Assembly (NCBI GenBank): GCA_027623615.1
Contig: JAQBVH010000246.1
Span: forward strand, 1 to 5,857
Length of the DNA stretch: 5,857 nt
Source of the DNA: Planctomycetota bacterium
GTDB lineage: Bacteria; Planctomycetota; UBA1135; GCA-002686595
Reading direction: 5' to 3'
A program made the position numbers and the translations under genes. Positions 1 to 5,857 of this stretch are shown one piece after another. How positions within the stretch are numbered: position 1 is the stretch's first letter; the number at the start of each line of letters is the position of its first letter. The notes under the pieces are model-generated. The model worked only from the letters and a program-made list of their open reading frames with translations. It was not told where the DNA came from and did not search any database.

Positions 1-29
1 GCGGGTCGGGGCCCCAGAATGGCCGCGCC

Positions 30-1253
30 ATGACCACGCCCGAGAAGCATCCCGAGACCGCCCGCCACCTGGCCGCATTCCAGCGCGGGGCGATCGACCT
101 GATCGAGATCCCCGAGCTCGAGGGGATGCTGAACGAGGCCCTCAGCAGGGGCGCGGGCCTGCGGGTCAAGTTCGGCATGGACCCGAGTTCGCCAGACCTG
201 CACATCGGCCACGCGATCCCGCTGCTCAAGCTGCGCCAGCTCCAGGAGCTCGGGCATACCGTGGTGCTGATCGTCGGCGACGCGACGGCCATGGTCGGGG
301 ACCCCTCGGGTCGCAACACCCTGCGCCCGGTGCTGACCCGCGAAGAGGTCGAGCACAACCTCCAGACATACACCGAGCAGGCAGGCCGCATCCTGGACAT
401 GTCACGGTGCATCGAGGTGCGTCGCAACTCGGAGTGGTTCGGCGAGATGCGCTTCGAGGAGCTGCTCAAGCTCTGCACGCGCATGACCGTGTCGCAGATG
501 ATCGAGCGCGACACCTTCCGTCGCAGGATGGACAAGCAGGAACCGATCGGTATCAACGAATTCCTGTACCCGCTGATGCAGGGCTGGGACTCGGTCATGA
601 TCGAGTGCGACGTCGAGCTCGGAGGCTCGGACCAGCTCTTCAACCTCCATGTCGGACGACGGTTCCAGGAGCAGGAAGGCCAGCGTCGCCAGGTGATTCG
701 CACCCACCCGCTGATCAACGGCCTCGACGGCCGCAAGATGAGCAAGAGCTACGGGAACGCGATCGGCGTGACCGATGACGCGCGCGCGATGACCTTCGGC
801 GTGATGCGCCTCGATGACGAGGCGATGGAGACCTGGTTCGTGCAGCTGACCCAGGTGCCGGAGGACGAGATCCAGAGCCTCATGGCCGGTCATCCGCGGG
901 AGGCCAAGGCGCGGCTCGCGTCGGAGCTCACGACCTTCTTCCACGGCGAGGAAGCCGCGGCCGAAGCGGCGGCGGCCTTCGATCGGGAGGTGCGCGACAA
1001 GCAGCTCCCCGACGACATCCCGGAGCACGCTTGGGATCCGGCCTGGGGGGAGTCCGTGGGACTGCCCGGGCTCCTCAAGTCCCTCGGACTCCAGTCGTCG
1101 ACCTCCGAAGCGCGCCGGTCGATGAGCGGCGGCGGCGTGAAGCTCGATGGAGAGCCGGTCACCGACCCGCACCACCAGGTCACGCCACCCACGGGTCCGA
1201 TCCTGATCCAGGTCGGCAAGAAGCGTTTCGCCAAGCTCGTGCCGACGACGTAA
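30..1253 (+). CDS. tyrS: Tyrosyl-tRNA synthetase (class I aaRS, TyrZ/Haemophilus-type clade)
   Basis: This cytoplasmic enzyme charges tRNA-Tyr with tyrosine using ATP. The 407-residue protein is full length for the family. The Rossmann catalytic domain occupies about residues 30-245. It carries the HIGH signature (H58-I-G-H61, preceded by FGMDPSSPDL), the YPLMQGWD stretch (180-187), GGSDQ (198-202) that helps form the tyrosine pocket, and KMSKS (236-240). The spacing and wording of these motifs fit the bacterial clade typified by Haemophilus TyrRS rather than the E. coli/Bacillus TyrS clade. Residues about 343-400 form an S4-like RNA-binding domain (GLPGLLKSLGL, then GGGVKLDGEPV) expected to bind the tRNA. 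The ATG at 30 is the first in-frame start. No Shine-Dalgarno sequence is visible in the 29 bases available upstream. No motif is damaged. It stands alone on this strand apart from the short ORF downstream. Confidence 0.97.
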   Translation: MTTPEKHPETARHLAAFQRGAIDLIEIPELEGMLNEALSRGAGLRVKFGMDPSSPDLHIGHAIPLLKLRQLQELGHTVVLIVGDATAMVGDPSGRNTLRPVLTREEVEHNLQTYTEQAGRILDMSRCIEVRRNSEWFGEMRFEELLKLCTRMTVSQMIERDTFRRRMDKQEPIGINEFLYPLMQGWDSVMIECDVELGGSDQLFNLHVGRRFQEQEGQRRQVIRTHPLINGLDGRKMSKSYGNAIGVTDDARAMTFGVMRLDDEAMETWFVQLTQVPEDEIQSLMAGHPREAKARLASELTTFFHGEEAAAEAAAAFDREVRDKQLPDDIPEHAWDPAWGESVGLPGLLKSLGLQSSTSEARRSMSGGGVKLDGEPVTDPHHQVTPPTGPILIQVGKKRFAKLVPTT

Positions 1254-1297
1254 GGCTGGTTGGCTGGGGGCCTTCTGGTCGCGGACGGCGGTCTCAT

Positions 1298-1323
1298 GAA
1301 GGGACCGGCCTCCCTTCGAGGGA
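1298..1323 (+). terminator. Hairpin pair downstream of tyrS, possible weak terminator
   Basis: GAAGGGA (1298-1304) and TCCCTTC (1311-1317) form a perfect 7-bp stem around a 6-base loop, 45 bases after the tyrS stop. The right arm can instead pair with the next bases: TCCCT (1311-1315) with AGGGA (1319-1323), loop TCG. The two structures are mutually exclusive. No T-run follows, so this is not a classical intrinsic terminator. It may contribute to 3' end formation of tyrS or be chance in GC-rich DNA. Confidence 0.3.
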
Positions 1324-1473
1324 CGTGGGAGACATGCCGTGTCCTGGAGGCGTCAGGCGCACGGGGGCAGAGTTTTCCCTGGCTTGCCGGGACCTAGGGG
1401 TGCTGTACGTGAGGTGTTCCCGGGCCGGCTCTCGCGGTGGTTCAACTGCGGGCCCTCCCTCCTCAGCCTCGAA

Positions 1474-1493
1474 CCGCGGGCGGAATCCCGTGG
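1474..1493 (+). other. Hairpin just upstream of the 1502 start codon
   Basis: CCGCGGG (1474-1480) pairs with CCCGTGG (1487-1493) over 7 bp including one G-U, with a 6-base loop. It ends 8 bases before the ATG at 1502, so in mRNA it would occupy the place where a ribosome binding site normally lies. No strong Shine-Dalgarno sequence is visible beside it. Any regulatory role is speculative. Confidence 0.25.
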
Positions 1494-1501
1494 ATGGACC
1501 C

Positions 1502-1798
1502 ATGAGATTCAATCCCATTCTCCTGGCCTTCACCTGCCTGGGCGCGTCTTCGTTCGCTCAGCAAGGCGTGACTGGCGCCGGTGGACCCTACAACCCGGTC
1601 TTCACCGTCATGGAGCAGGACGACGGCACGATCCTCGCTGCCGATCGCGACGGGACGTACTCCTCCCGCACCTGGGCCGAGTACTTCGCCTCACCGTTCT
1701 TCAAGAAGCACAACCTGCGTTGCGGCAAGGGGGCCCGGCCCAAGCGGTCGGGCGCCTTTCTGCGTGCGGTCGCGGTCGGTCAGTTCGCGCGCACCTGA
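1502..1798 (+). pseudogene. Short secreted ORF, probable 5' stump of a larger exported protein
   Basis: The 98-residue product starts at the ATG at 1502 with a clear Sec signal peptide: MRFN, then a hydrophobic core (PILLAFTCLGASSFA), with likely cleavage after Ala19 before QQGVTG. Residues 20-76 are protein-like, with VFTVMEQDDGTILAADRDG and RTWAEYFASPFFKKHNLRCG. From memory, the latter resembles the 'W..Y..S..F....RCG' element in the propeptide of many secreted metalloproteases of planctomycetes and myxobacteria; this is an unverified family hint. After Cys74-Gly the frame turns into Arg/Ala/Gly-rich residues (77-98) and stops with no catalytic domain. The last 19 bases overlap the 3' end of the convergent lipoprotein gene. 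I infer that only the N-terminal part survives. It could instead be a genuine small secreted protein. Confidence 0.55.
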
Positions 1799-2919
1799 CC
1801 GAACAGGTCCGTACGCACCTCGGGGTACTGCTCGTCGTCGATCAGGACCAGGACCTGCGCCTCGATCCGACCGGCGGGCAGGGTCGAGCTGGCGACCACC
1901 TGCAGGGCCCAGCGCTCACAGTGCCCTGCGTCGTCGACATAGGCGCCCTCCTTGGGGCCCCAGGTCACGCTCATGTGTTCGGCGCTAGGACCGCTGAGGC
2001 GCACGTCTTCCAAACGCACGCGCAGTCCGGGAATGCGCGCCACGACGTCCAAGGGCAGCGTGCGCGTTTGGCCCTGGACCATGCCGCCGAAGTTGGGGAC
2101 GGCGCGGTCGAAGCCGACGTCGTCGACGACCTGGGCGTAGACGGGGATGTCCAGGGTGGTGGGCTCGTCCTCGTCATCGGTCGCGTCCAGGGTGACGACG
2201 CCCTGGAATGCGCCCTTGGGTTTCATCGGGGGCACCACGGCCGTGAGGGTCCAGATGTGCTCGCCGTTCACGAACAGGTATTCGATGGTCGCTGCGAGGT
2301 CGTTCGTGGTTCCCCGGATTCCGACGACCTTCCCCTGGCCGCGCCGAACGCCGGTCATGACCTCGACCTGACCTGAGCCACCGTAGGTGTGGGGGATCGC
2401 GCCCAACTGGACGGACTTGGGCGAGATCAGGAACGGACGGTAGGACTCGAGGTGCACCTCGAACTGGACGAAGGGGGTCGCGGGAGCGTCCGTGCCCAGC
2501 TGAAGGATCGCCAGCTTCTGGGAGTTGGCGGTCATGCTGCGGGTGTTGACGCCGAGCAGGAGTTCCACCAAGCCGCCGGCGGGCACCGTCAGAACCTCCC
2601 CTTGACGCTCGAGGTCGCCCTCCTCGAGCACCTGCCCGTCCTCGTCGACCAACCGGATGCGCTCGGGCGCGAGGCACAGGCAGACCCCGGAGGCGTACTT
2701 GATCTTGACCGACTCCGCAGACGTGTTGCGCATGCGGATCGGGAGCTCGTGGCGCGTGCCGTGCTCGAGCCGACCCATGTCGAAGAAGAACGGCCGGCGT
2801 GGATCGGCCGGGTCGTCGTTGAGGATCACCAGGCCCGCGGGCTTGGCGGCGGCGCCTCCCGCGGAGTCGCCACAGGCGGCCAGGGGTAGGAGCGCGAAGA
2901 GCAGGAGGAGAAGACGCAT
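1780..2919 (-). CDS. Lipoprotein with three tandem DUF1573/ASH-type Ig-like modules
   Basis: The 379-residue product is a predicted envelope lipoprotein of unknown function. The ATG at 2919 is preferred because it gives an ideal lipoprotein signal: Met-Arg, a leucine-rich core, then lipobox LAAC with Cys16 as the lipidation site. An in-frame ATG at 2964 would add 15 polar residues (MPCSDPQVRRPPTHR) in front and spoil this. No Shine-Dalgarno sequence precedes 2919. After a Gly/Ala linker, residues 44-83 (FFFDMGRLEHGTRHELPIRM onward, ending in C80-L-C82) follow the DUF1573 pattern 'FDFG.V..G......F...N......I......C.C'. Similar openings recur near 167-188 (PKSVQLGAIPHTYGGSGQVEVM without the cysteines) and 274-291 (VPNFGGMVQGQTRTLPLDVV). 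Each unit ends in a beta-strand-like stretch (FVQFEVHLES, LDIPVYAQVVD, TDLFGQVRAN). Such folds are usually structural or binding modules, so no enzymatic role is suggested. It lies 214 bases after the broken sulfatase-like gene on the same strand. Confidence 0.85.
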   Translation of the reverse strand: MRLLLLLFALLPLAACGDSAGGAAAKPAGLVILNDDPADPRRPFFFDMGRLEHGTRHELPIRMRNTSAESVKIKYASGVCLCLAPERIRLVDEDGQVLEEGDLERQGEVLTVPAGGLVELLLGVNTRSMTANSQKLAILQLGTDAPATPFVQFEVHLESYRPFLISPKSVQLGAIPHTYGGSGQVEVMTGVRRGQGKVVGIRGTTNDLAATIEYLFVNGEHIWTLTAVVPPMKPKGAFQGVVTLDATDDEDEPTTLDIPVYAQVVDDVGFDRAVPNFGGMVQGQTRTLPLDVVARIPGLRVRLEDVRLSGPSAEHMSVTWGPKEGAYVDDAGHCERWALQVVASSTLPAGRIEAQVLVLIDDEQYPEVRTDLFGQVRAN

Positions 2920-3133
2920 GCGGTGGGTCGGAGGTCTGCGGACCTGGGGATCCGAACAGGGCATGGTAACGCCGGCGCCTCAGCAAGCCCCAGGCCAACC
3001 CCCAGGCTGTCGGGGCGTTGTGAATGGGGAGCCTCCGCACTGCCTCGAGAGCGGAATGGCCCGGCTCCCCGCGCGGTGCGCCCCGCTTCCGCTCGCCCGA
3101 CCGTGCTGGTCCGCACAGGCGGTCCCCGGCGGC
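2920..3133. other. Spacer between the lipoprotein gene and the broken sulfatase-like gene
   Basis: These 214 bases contain no supported gene. They hold the 5' leader of the lipoprotein gene on the minus strand, including a 5-bp hairpin with a 4-base loop (AGGTC 2932-2936 / GACCT 2941-2945), and the longer inverted repeat at 3049-3094. No convincing promoter boxes are recognisable. Confidence 0.5.
3049..3094 (-). repeat. Inverted repeat downstream of the broken sulfatase-like gene
   Basis: GAGCGGAA (3049-3056) and TTCCGCTC (3087-3094) are perfect 8-base inverted arms 30 bases apart. The interior holds a small GCGC/GCGC hairpin (3071-3074 with 3078-3081). The element lies about 40-85 bases past the stop of the minus-strand gene, where a transcript end or processing structure would be expected. 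No T-run follows, so an intrinsic terminator is doubtful. Confidence 0.35.
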
Positions 3134-4506
3134 TCAATCCTCGGGGGCGTCCAGTCGCCAAACGTCCTCCAGGTCCAGGAACTGCTTCAGGCGCTGGACC
3201 TCCGGGTGGTCCGGGGCGAAGAGGTTGGTGAGCTCATCGGAGTCCGCGCCCAGGTCGAAGAGCTCACCGGCGGCAGGGTCATGCCGGCGCCAGACCAGCT
3301 TCCAGCGTCCGTCGCTGACGGCGTACAGGTTGTCGAAGTGCCCGGGCGGCAGGTAGCGCGCGGGCGGGGAGTGGGCGTCGAGGAGGTTCAGGGCGTCGGC
3401 GTAGGCCTGGCGCGGTGCCTCCTCCCGCATGCCGCGCATCAGCCCGAGGACGCTCGCGCCGTGGATCGGCTGGGTGCCGCCGATCTCGAGCGCCTCGAGG
3501 ATCGTCGGGACGATGTCGATCGTGCGCACCTGGTCAGAAACGACTCTCGCGGGCGGCTCCCCGGGGACCTTCACGATCAGGGGGACGTGCAGGCACCAGT
3601 CGTAGAGCAGGCGGTGCTTGGCCCAGCCATGGTTCTCCCGACCTTCGCCCAGGCCCTCGCCGTGGTCCGCGGTGATCACCACGATCGTGTCGTCGTACTG
3701 ATCGTGGTCGCGCAGCCACTGCAGCACGCGGCCGAGCTGGGCGTCCATGTAGGTCAGCTCGGGGCCGTAGAGCTGCTCGCGCAGCGCGTGGCGGAGCGCG
3801 CCCCTGGGTGCCTGGAGTCGTGGACGTCGAAGAGGTGCAGCCACAGCATCCACTTGCGGTCGTCGGTCGCGCGCAGCTCGAGCCACCCGAGGGCGCCGGC
3901 CACCGTGCGGTCGGAGCGGCGCTGGCTCGAGGAGGCCCCCGACCGGTCGAAGAATACCTGGCGCTGTGGCTGCTTGGCGTGGGCGAGTGCCTCGGCGTCC
4001 GTGCCGGACGCGAAGTCCTCGAAGCCCTGGTTCAGGTCGCAGACCTCGCTGACCGCGTAGGCCGAGAGCATGGCCCCTGTCGCGTAGCCGGCGCGCTCGT
4101 GCAGGACCTCGGGCAGGGTGTCGACCTCTGCGTCGAGCGCGTGGGAGACCTCGTCCGAGTGGAAGACGCGCAGGCCGTGCCTGTAGTTGTTGAGGCCGGT
4201 CAGGATCGAGGCGTGGGACGTCGGCGTGATGCCAGACGTCGAGATGCAGCGCTCGAAGCGCGCGCCGTCCGCGGCGACCTGGTCGATGTGGGGGGTGCTC
4301 GTTCCGGACCCGTAGCAGCCCAGCCAGTCAGGGCGGGTCGTGTCGAGGGTGACCAAGAGTACGTTCCAGCCGGGTCGCGCCGGCTGCCGGGGGTCCTCCG
4401 CCGCGCCGCAGGCGCCCAAGGCCAGGAGGAGGAGCGCGGACGGACCGCTGGCGTCGATGCGTTCGAGCATGGCGAGGGGCGTGGGGGCGTCGCCGGGCGA
4501 CGACAA
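3134..4506 (-). pseudogene. Sulfatase-like hydrolase (alkaline-phosphatase superfamily), frameshifted by an internal deletion
   Basis: The gene lies in two frames that together give most of one protein. The N-terminal frame (4506 to about 3817) has a lipoprotein-like leader (SALLLLALGAC, Cys33), the opening metal-binding segment NVLLVTLDTTRPDWLGCYG (Asp55), and the nucleophile region SGITPTSHASILTG with Thr94 at the place of the sulfatase Cys/formylglycine. It ends properly at LFDVHD (residue 230), then runs into junk and a stop at 3754. The C-terminal frame resumes at LREQLYGPELTYMDAQ (about 3786) and continues through TADHGEG, HGWAKH and HVPLIVKVPG to the stop at 3134. In the paralogue at 4629-5857, 93 bases separate VHD from LREQL; here there are 32, so 61 bases are missing. 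The loss removes about 20 residues, including the conserved YTIVPP stretch, and shifts the frame. No other stop interrupts either half, so the lesion looks recent. The true substrate is unknown. A base-calling or assembly fault is less likely for a 61-base loss but cannot be excluded. Confidence 0.85.
3480..3535 (-). repeat. 56-base block identical to 5074-5129
   Basis: These bases match 5074-5129 without a single difference. They encode DQVRTIDIVPTILEALEIG in both sulfatase-like paralogues. The bases on either side differ at once, and the flanking gene regions diverge at many synonymous sites. Confidence 0.85.
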
Positions 4507-4628
4507 GCTACCTCCGCCGTGGATGCGCGCTCGGGTGAGGTGCCATGGGTCCGTGTCGGCGGAGCAGCCCCATCTACGCGCTGCGGGTCGAGCTGTTGGA
4601 CCCGTCGGTCTGGGGACGGACGCTGGTG
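4507..4628. other. Spacer between the two sulfatase-like paralogues, with a small hairpin
   Basis: These 122 bases carry no gene. A hairpin lies just past the stop of the upstream paralogue: CCGTC (4602-4606) pairs with GACGG (4615-4619) around an 8-base loop, and two further G-U pairs are possible in the minus-strand RNA. There is no T-run. The gap is long for a tight operon but short enough for read-through transcription. Confidence 0.4.
4510..4515 (-). promoter_or_regulatory. Shine-Dalgarno-like GGAGGT before a TTG start
   Basis: Read on the minus strand, GGAGGT sits only 3 bases before the TTG at 4506. It is the only strong Shine-Dalgarno match near a start in this window. The spacing is shorter than usual. 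The first in-frame ATG is at 4470, 12 codons further in (MLERIDAS...), with no such site near it. Neither start gives a positively charged n-region, so the choice stays open; I used 4506 because of this site. Confidence 0.4.
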
Positions 4629-5857
4629 CTAGTTGCCCCCGTCTTGCTCGTCGTCCTTGTCCTCTTCCTCGCCGCCGCCGCCGTAGCCCAAGCCGCCGAG
4701 GGCGTCCGCGCTGGCGGCGGTGCCCTCGCCGTCGCGGGGGCGGTCGATGCGGAAGGCGTCCGCGTCGTCGAGGTACTTCTTGAGGCGCAGGACCTCCGGG
4801 TGGTCCATCGCGAAGAGGTTCTGAAGCTCCTTGGGGTCGGCGCGCAGGTCGAAGAGCTCCCCCGTGGCGGGGTTCTGCGTACGCCAGACCAGCTTCCAGT
4901 CGCCGTCGCAGGCCGAGTAGAGGTTGTCGTGCTGCCCGGCGGGCATGCGCCCAGCCGCGGGGGCGTGGTCGTCGAAGAGGTTGAGCGCATCCGCATAGGC
5001 CATGCGCTTGCCAGCCTCCTCCTCACCCCGCATCAGGCCGAGCACGCTCGCGCCGTGCACGGACTGGGAGCTCCCGATCTCGAGCGCCTCGAGGATCGTC
5101 GGGACGATGTCGATCGTGCGCACCTGGTCGGCGACGACCGTGGCGGGCTTCTCGCCGGGCACCTTGACGATGAGCGGGACGTGGACGCCCCAGTCGTACA
5201 GCAGGCGGTGCTTGGCCCAGCCGTGACGCTTGAGGCCGTCCTTGAGGCCCTGCCCGTGGTCGGCGGTGATCACGACCACCGTCCTGTCGTACTGCCCGTT
5301 GTCGCGCAGCCACTGCAGGACGCGACCGAGCTGCGCGTCCATGTAGGTCAGCTCCGGGCCGTAGAGCTGCTCACGCAGGTCGTGCTTCGGGTCCCTCGGC
5401 GGATCGCTGGCCGTCAAGGGGAAGAGCGTTCCCGAGTCGGCGATCCACTCGTCCGGGGGCACGATCGTGTAGTCGTGAACGTCGAAGAGGTGCATCCACA
5501 TCATCCAGTGGCGCCCCTCCTCCTTCTTCTCGTTGAGCCAACCGAGGGCGTCGCGGACGGTTCGATCGGCGCGCCGCTGGGTGTCGGTCTGGCCTGTGCG
5601 GTCGAAGAACACCGTGTGCTTGTTCTGCTGCTCGGCGTTGATCTCTTCGAGGTTCACGCCGTGCAGGTAGCGATCGAAGCCCTGGTGGAGGTTGTAGATC
5701 TCGCTGACGACGTAGGCGGACAGCATGGCACCGGTCGTGTAGCCACCGCGCTCGCGCAGGATCTCGGGCAGGCTGTCGACCTCCTCCTTGAGGGTGTGCG
5801 AGATCTCGTCCGAGTGGAACACTCGCATCCCGTGGGCGTAGTTGTTCAGCCCGGTCA
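4629..5857 (-). CDS. Sulfatase-like hydrolase (alkaline-phosphatase superfamily), N-terminus beyond the window
   Basis: The frame stays open to the right edge, so the start, signal peptide and nucleophile motif lie outside; 408 complete codons are visible. It opens with TGLNNYAHGMRVFHSDEIS, matching the broken paralogue just after its ILTG motif. Visible family features are MMWMHLFDVHDYTIVPP (mid-domain conserved stretch), QLYGPELTYMDAQLGRVLQW, VVVITADHGQG (Asp-His metal site), HGWAKHRLLYDW and HVPLIVKVPGE. These indicate a metal-dependent hydrolase that cleaves sulfate or phosphate esters, or a phosphoethanolamine-transferase-like relative; the substrate cannot be read from sequence. The C-terminus has the LGGLGYGGGG type of ending seen in many such proteins, followed by an acidic tail (EEEDKDDEQDGGN) that the neighbour lacks. 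By eye it is roughly two-thirds identical to the neighbour over the C-terminal half, which indicates tandem duplication. This copy shows no damage in the window. Confidence 0.93.
   Translation of the reverse strand, partial: TGLNNYAHGMRVFHSDEISHTLKEEVDSLPEILRERGGYTTGAMLSAYVVSEIYNLHQGFDRYLHGVNLEEINAEQQNKHTVFFDRTGQTDTQRRADRTVRDALGWLNEKKEEGRHWMMWMHLFDVHDYTIVPPDEWIADSGTLFPLTASDPPRDPKHDLREQLYGPELTYMDAQLGRVLQWLRDNGQYDRTVVVITADHGQGLKDGLKRHGWAKHRLLYDWGVHVPLIVKVPGEKPATVVADQVRTIDIVPTILEALEIGSSQSVHGASVLGLMRGEEEAGKRMAYADALNLFDDHAPAAGRMPAGQHDNLYSACDGDWKLVWRTQNPATGELFDLRADPKELQNLFAMDHPEVLRLKKYLDDADAFRIDRPRDGEGTAASADALGGLGYGGGGEEEDKDDEQDGGN
5074..5129 (-). repeat. 56-base block identical to 3480-3535
   Basis: This is the partner of the block in the downstream paralogue, in the same orientation and codon register, about 1.6 kb away. 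It is part of the tandem duplication, with higher identity than its surroundings. Confidence 0.85.

Larger units (their letters stand above)
1254..1501. other. Gene-free spacer between tyrS and the short secreted ORF
   Basis: These 248 bases hold no convincing gene. The frame leading into the 1502 ORF stays open back into tyrS, but its translation here is arginine/glycine/serine-rich and protein-like only after 1502. I see small hairpins (listed separately) and no tRNA: the GGTTCAA near 1439 has no matching T-stem. No clear -35/-10 pair is recognisable, although a promoter for the 1502 ORF would have to lie here if that ORF is transcribed. Confidence 0.6.

Noticed and set aside
402..1175. Minus-strand open frame of 257 codons inside tyrS
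   Set aside because: It is fully contained in tyrS on the other strand, and its His/Leu/Arg-rich translation is typical of antisense reading of a GC-rich gene.
1435..1465. Possible tRNA T-arm around GGTTCAA
   Set aside because: The flanking bases do not form a T-stem and no acceptor or anticodon stem can be drawn around it.
1793..1808. ACCTG/CAGGT hairpin between the convergent genes as a bidirectional terminator
   Set aside because: Only 5 bp, with no T-run on either strand, and it falls inside the coding end of the minus-strand gene; too weak to annotate.
1339..2376. Plus-strand open frame of 345 codons
   Set aside because: It crosses the spacer, the short secreted ORF in another frame and the antisense of the lipoprotein gene. 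It has no coherent domain or signal and is explained as a shadow.
3754..3886. Two overlapping independent minus-strand genes instead of one broken gene
   Set aside because: The two frames match consecutive halves of the neighbouring intact paralogue. The overlap region itself has no match in one frame or the other, so one disrupted gene is the simpler reading. Programmed frameshifting is unlikely because about 20 conserved residues are also missing.
2657..4060. Long plus-strand open frame of 467 codons
   Set aside because: It lies opposite the lipoprotein gene start, the spacer and the broken sulfatase-like gene, whose minus-strand frames show clear family motifs. Its translation is low-complexity Arg/Val/Gly-rich, as expected of an antisense shadow in GC-rich DNA.
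3808..4632. Plus-strand open frame of 274 codons
   Set aside because: It is antisense to the N-terminal half of the broken sulfatase-like gene and the spacer, with valine/arginine/glycine-rich shadow composition.

Overview
The window is GC-rich DNA with long spurious open frames on the strand opposite each gene. The gene content is one tyrosyl-tRNA synthetase, secreted lipoproteins, a DUF1573-type Ig-like protein and sulfatase-like hydrolases in tandem. This suggests a planctomycete or another bacterium with many sulfatase-like genes. That placement is inferred from gene content and style; no rRNA or other marker is present to confirm it.

Layout: a complete tyrS (30-1253, plus strand) is followed by about 250 bases without a gene that hold small hairpins. 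Next is a short plus-strand ORF (1502-1798) with a signal peptide, which looks like the 5' stump of a larger secreted protein. Its 3' end overlaps by 19 bases the 3' end of a convergent minus-strand lipoprotein gene (1780-2919) built from three Ig-like modules. The rest of the window, read on the minus strand, is a tandem pair of paralogous sulfatase/alkaline-phosphatase-superfamily genes. The upstream copy (4629-5857) runs off the right edge. The downstream copy (3134-4506) is broken by what looks like a 61-base deletion that shifts the frame in mid-gene.

The three minus-strand genes share an orientation and could be transcribed together, but gaps of 122 and 214 bases leave this open. The lipoprotein and the broken sulfatase-like gene both carry lipoprotein-type signal sequences, so the products would sit at the cell envelope. 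The housekeeping tyrS appears unrelated to them. The most noteworthy points are the disrupted paralogue, a threonine where true sulfatases carry the formylglycine cysteine, a 56-base block of perfect identity between otherwise diverged paralogues, and the truncated secreted ORF at a probable rearrangement point. I found no convincing new multi-gene system, CRISPR array, tRNA, rRNA or insertion sequence.
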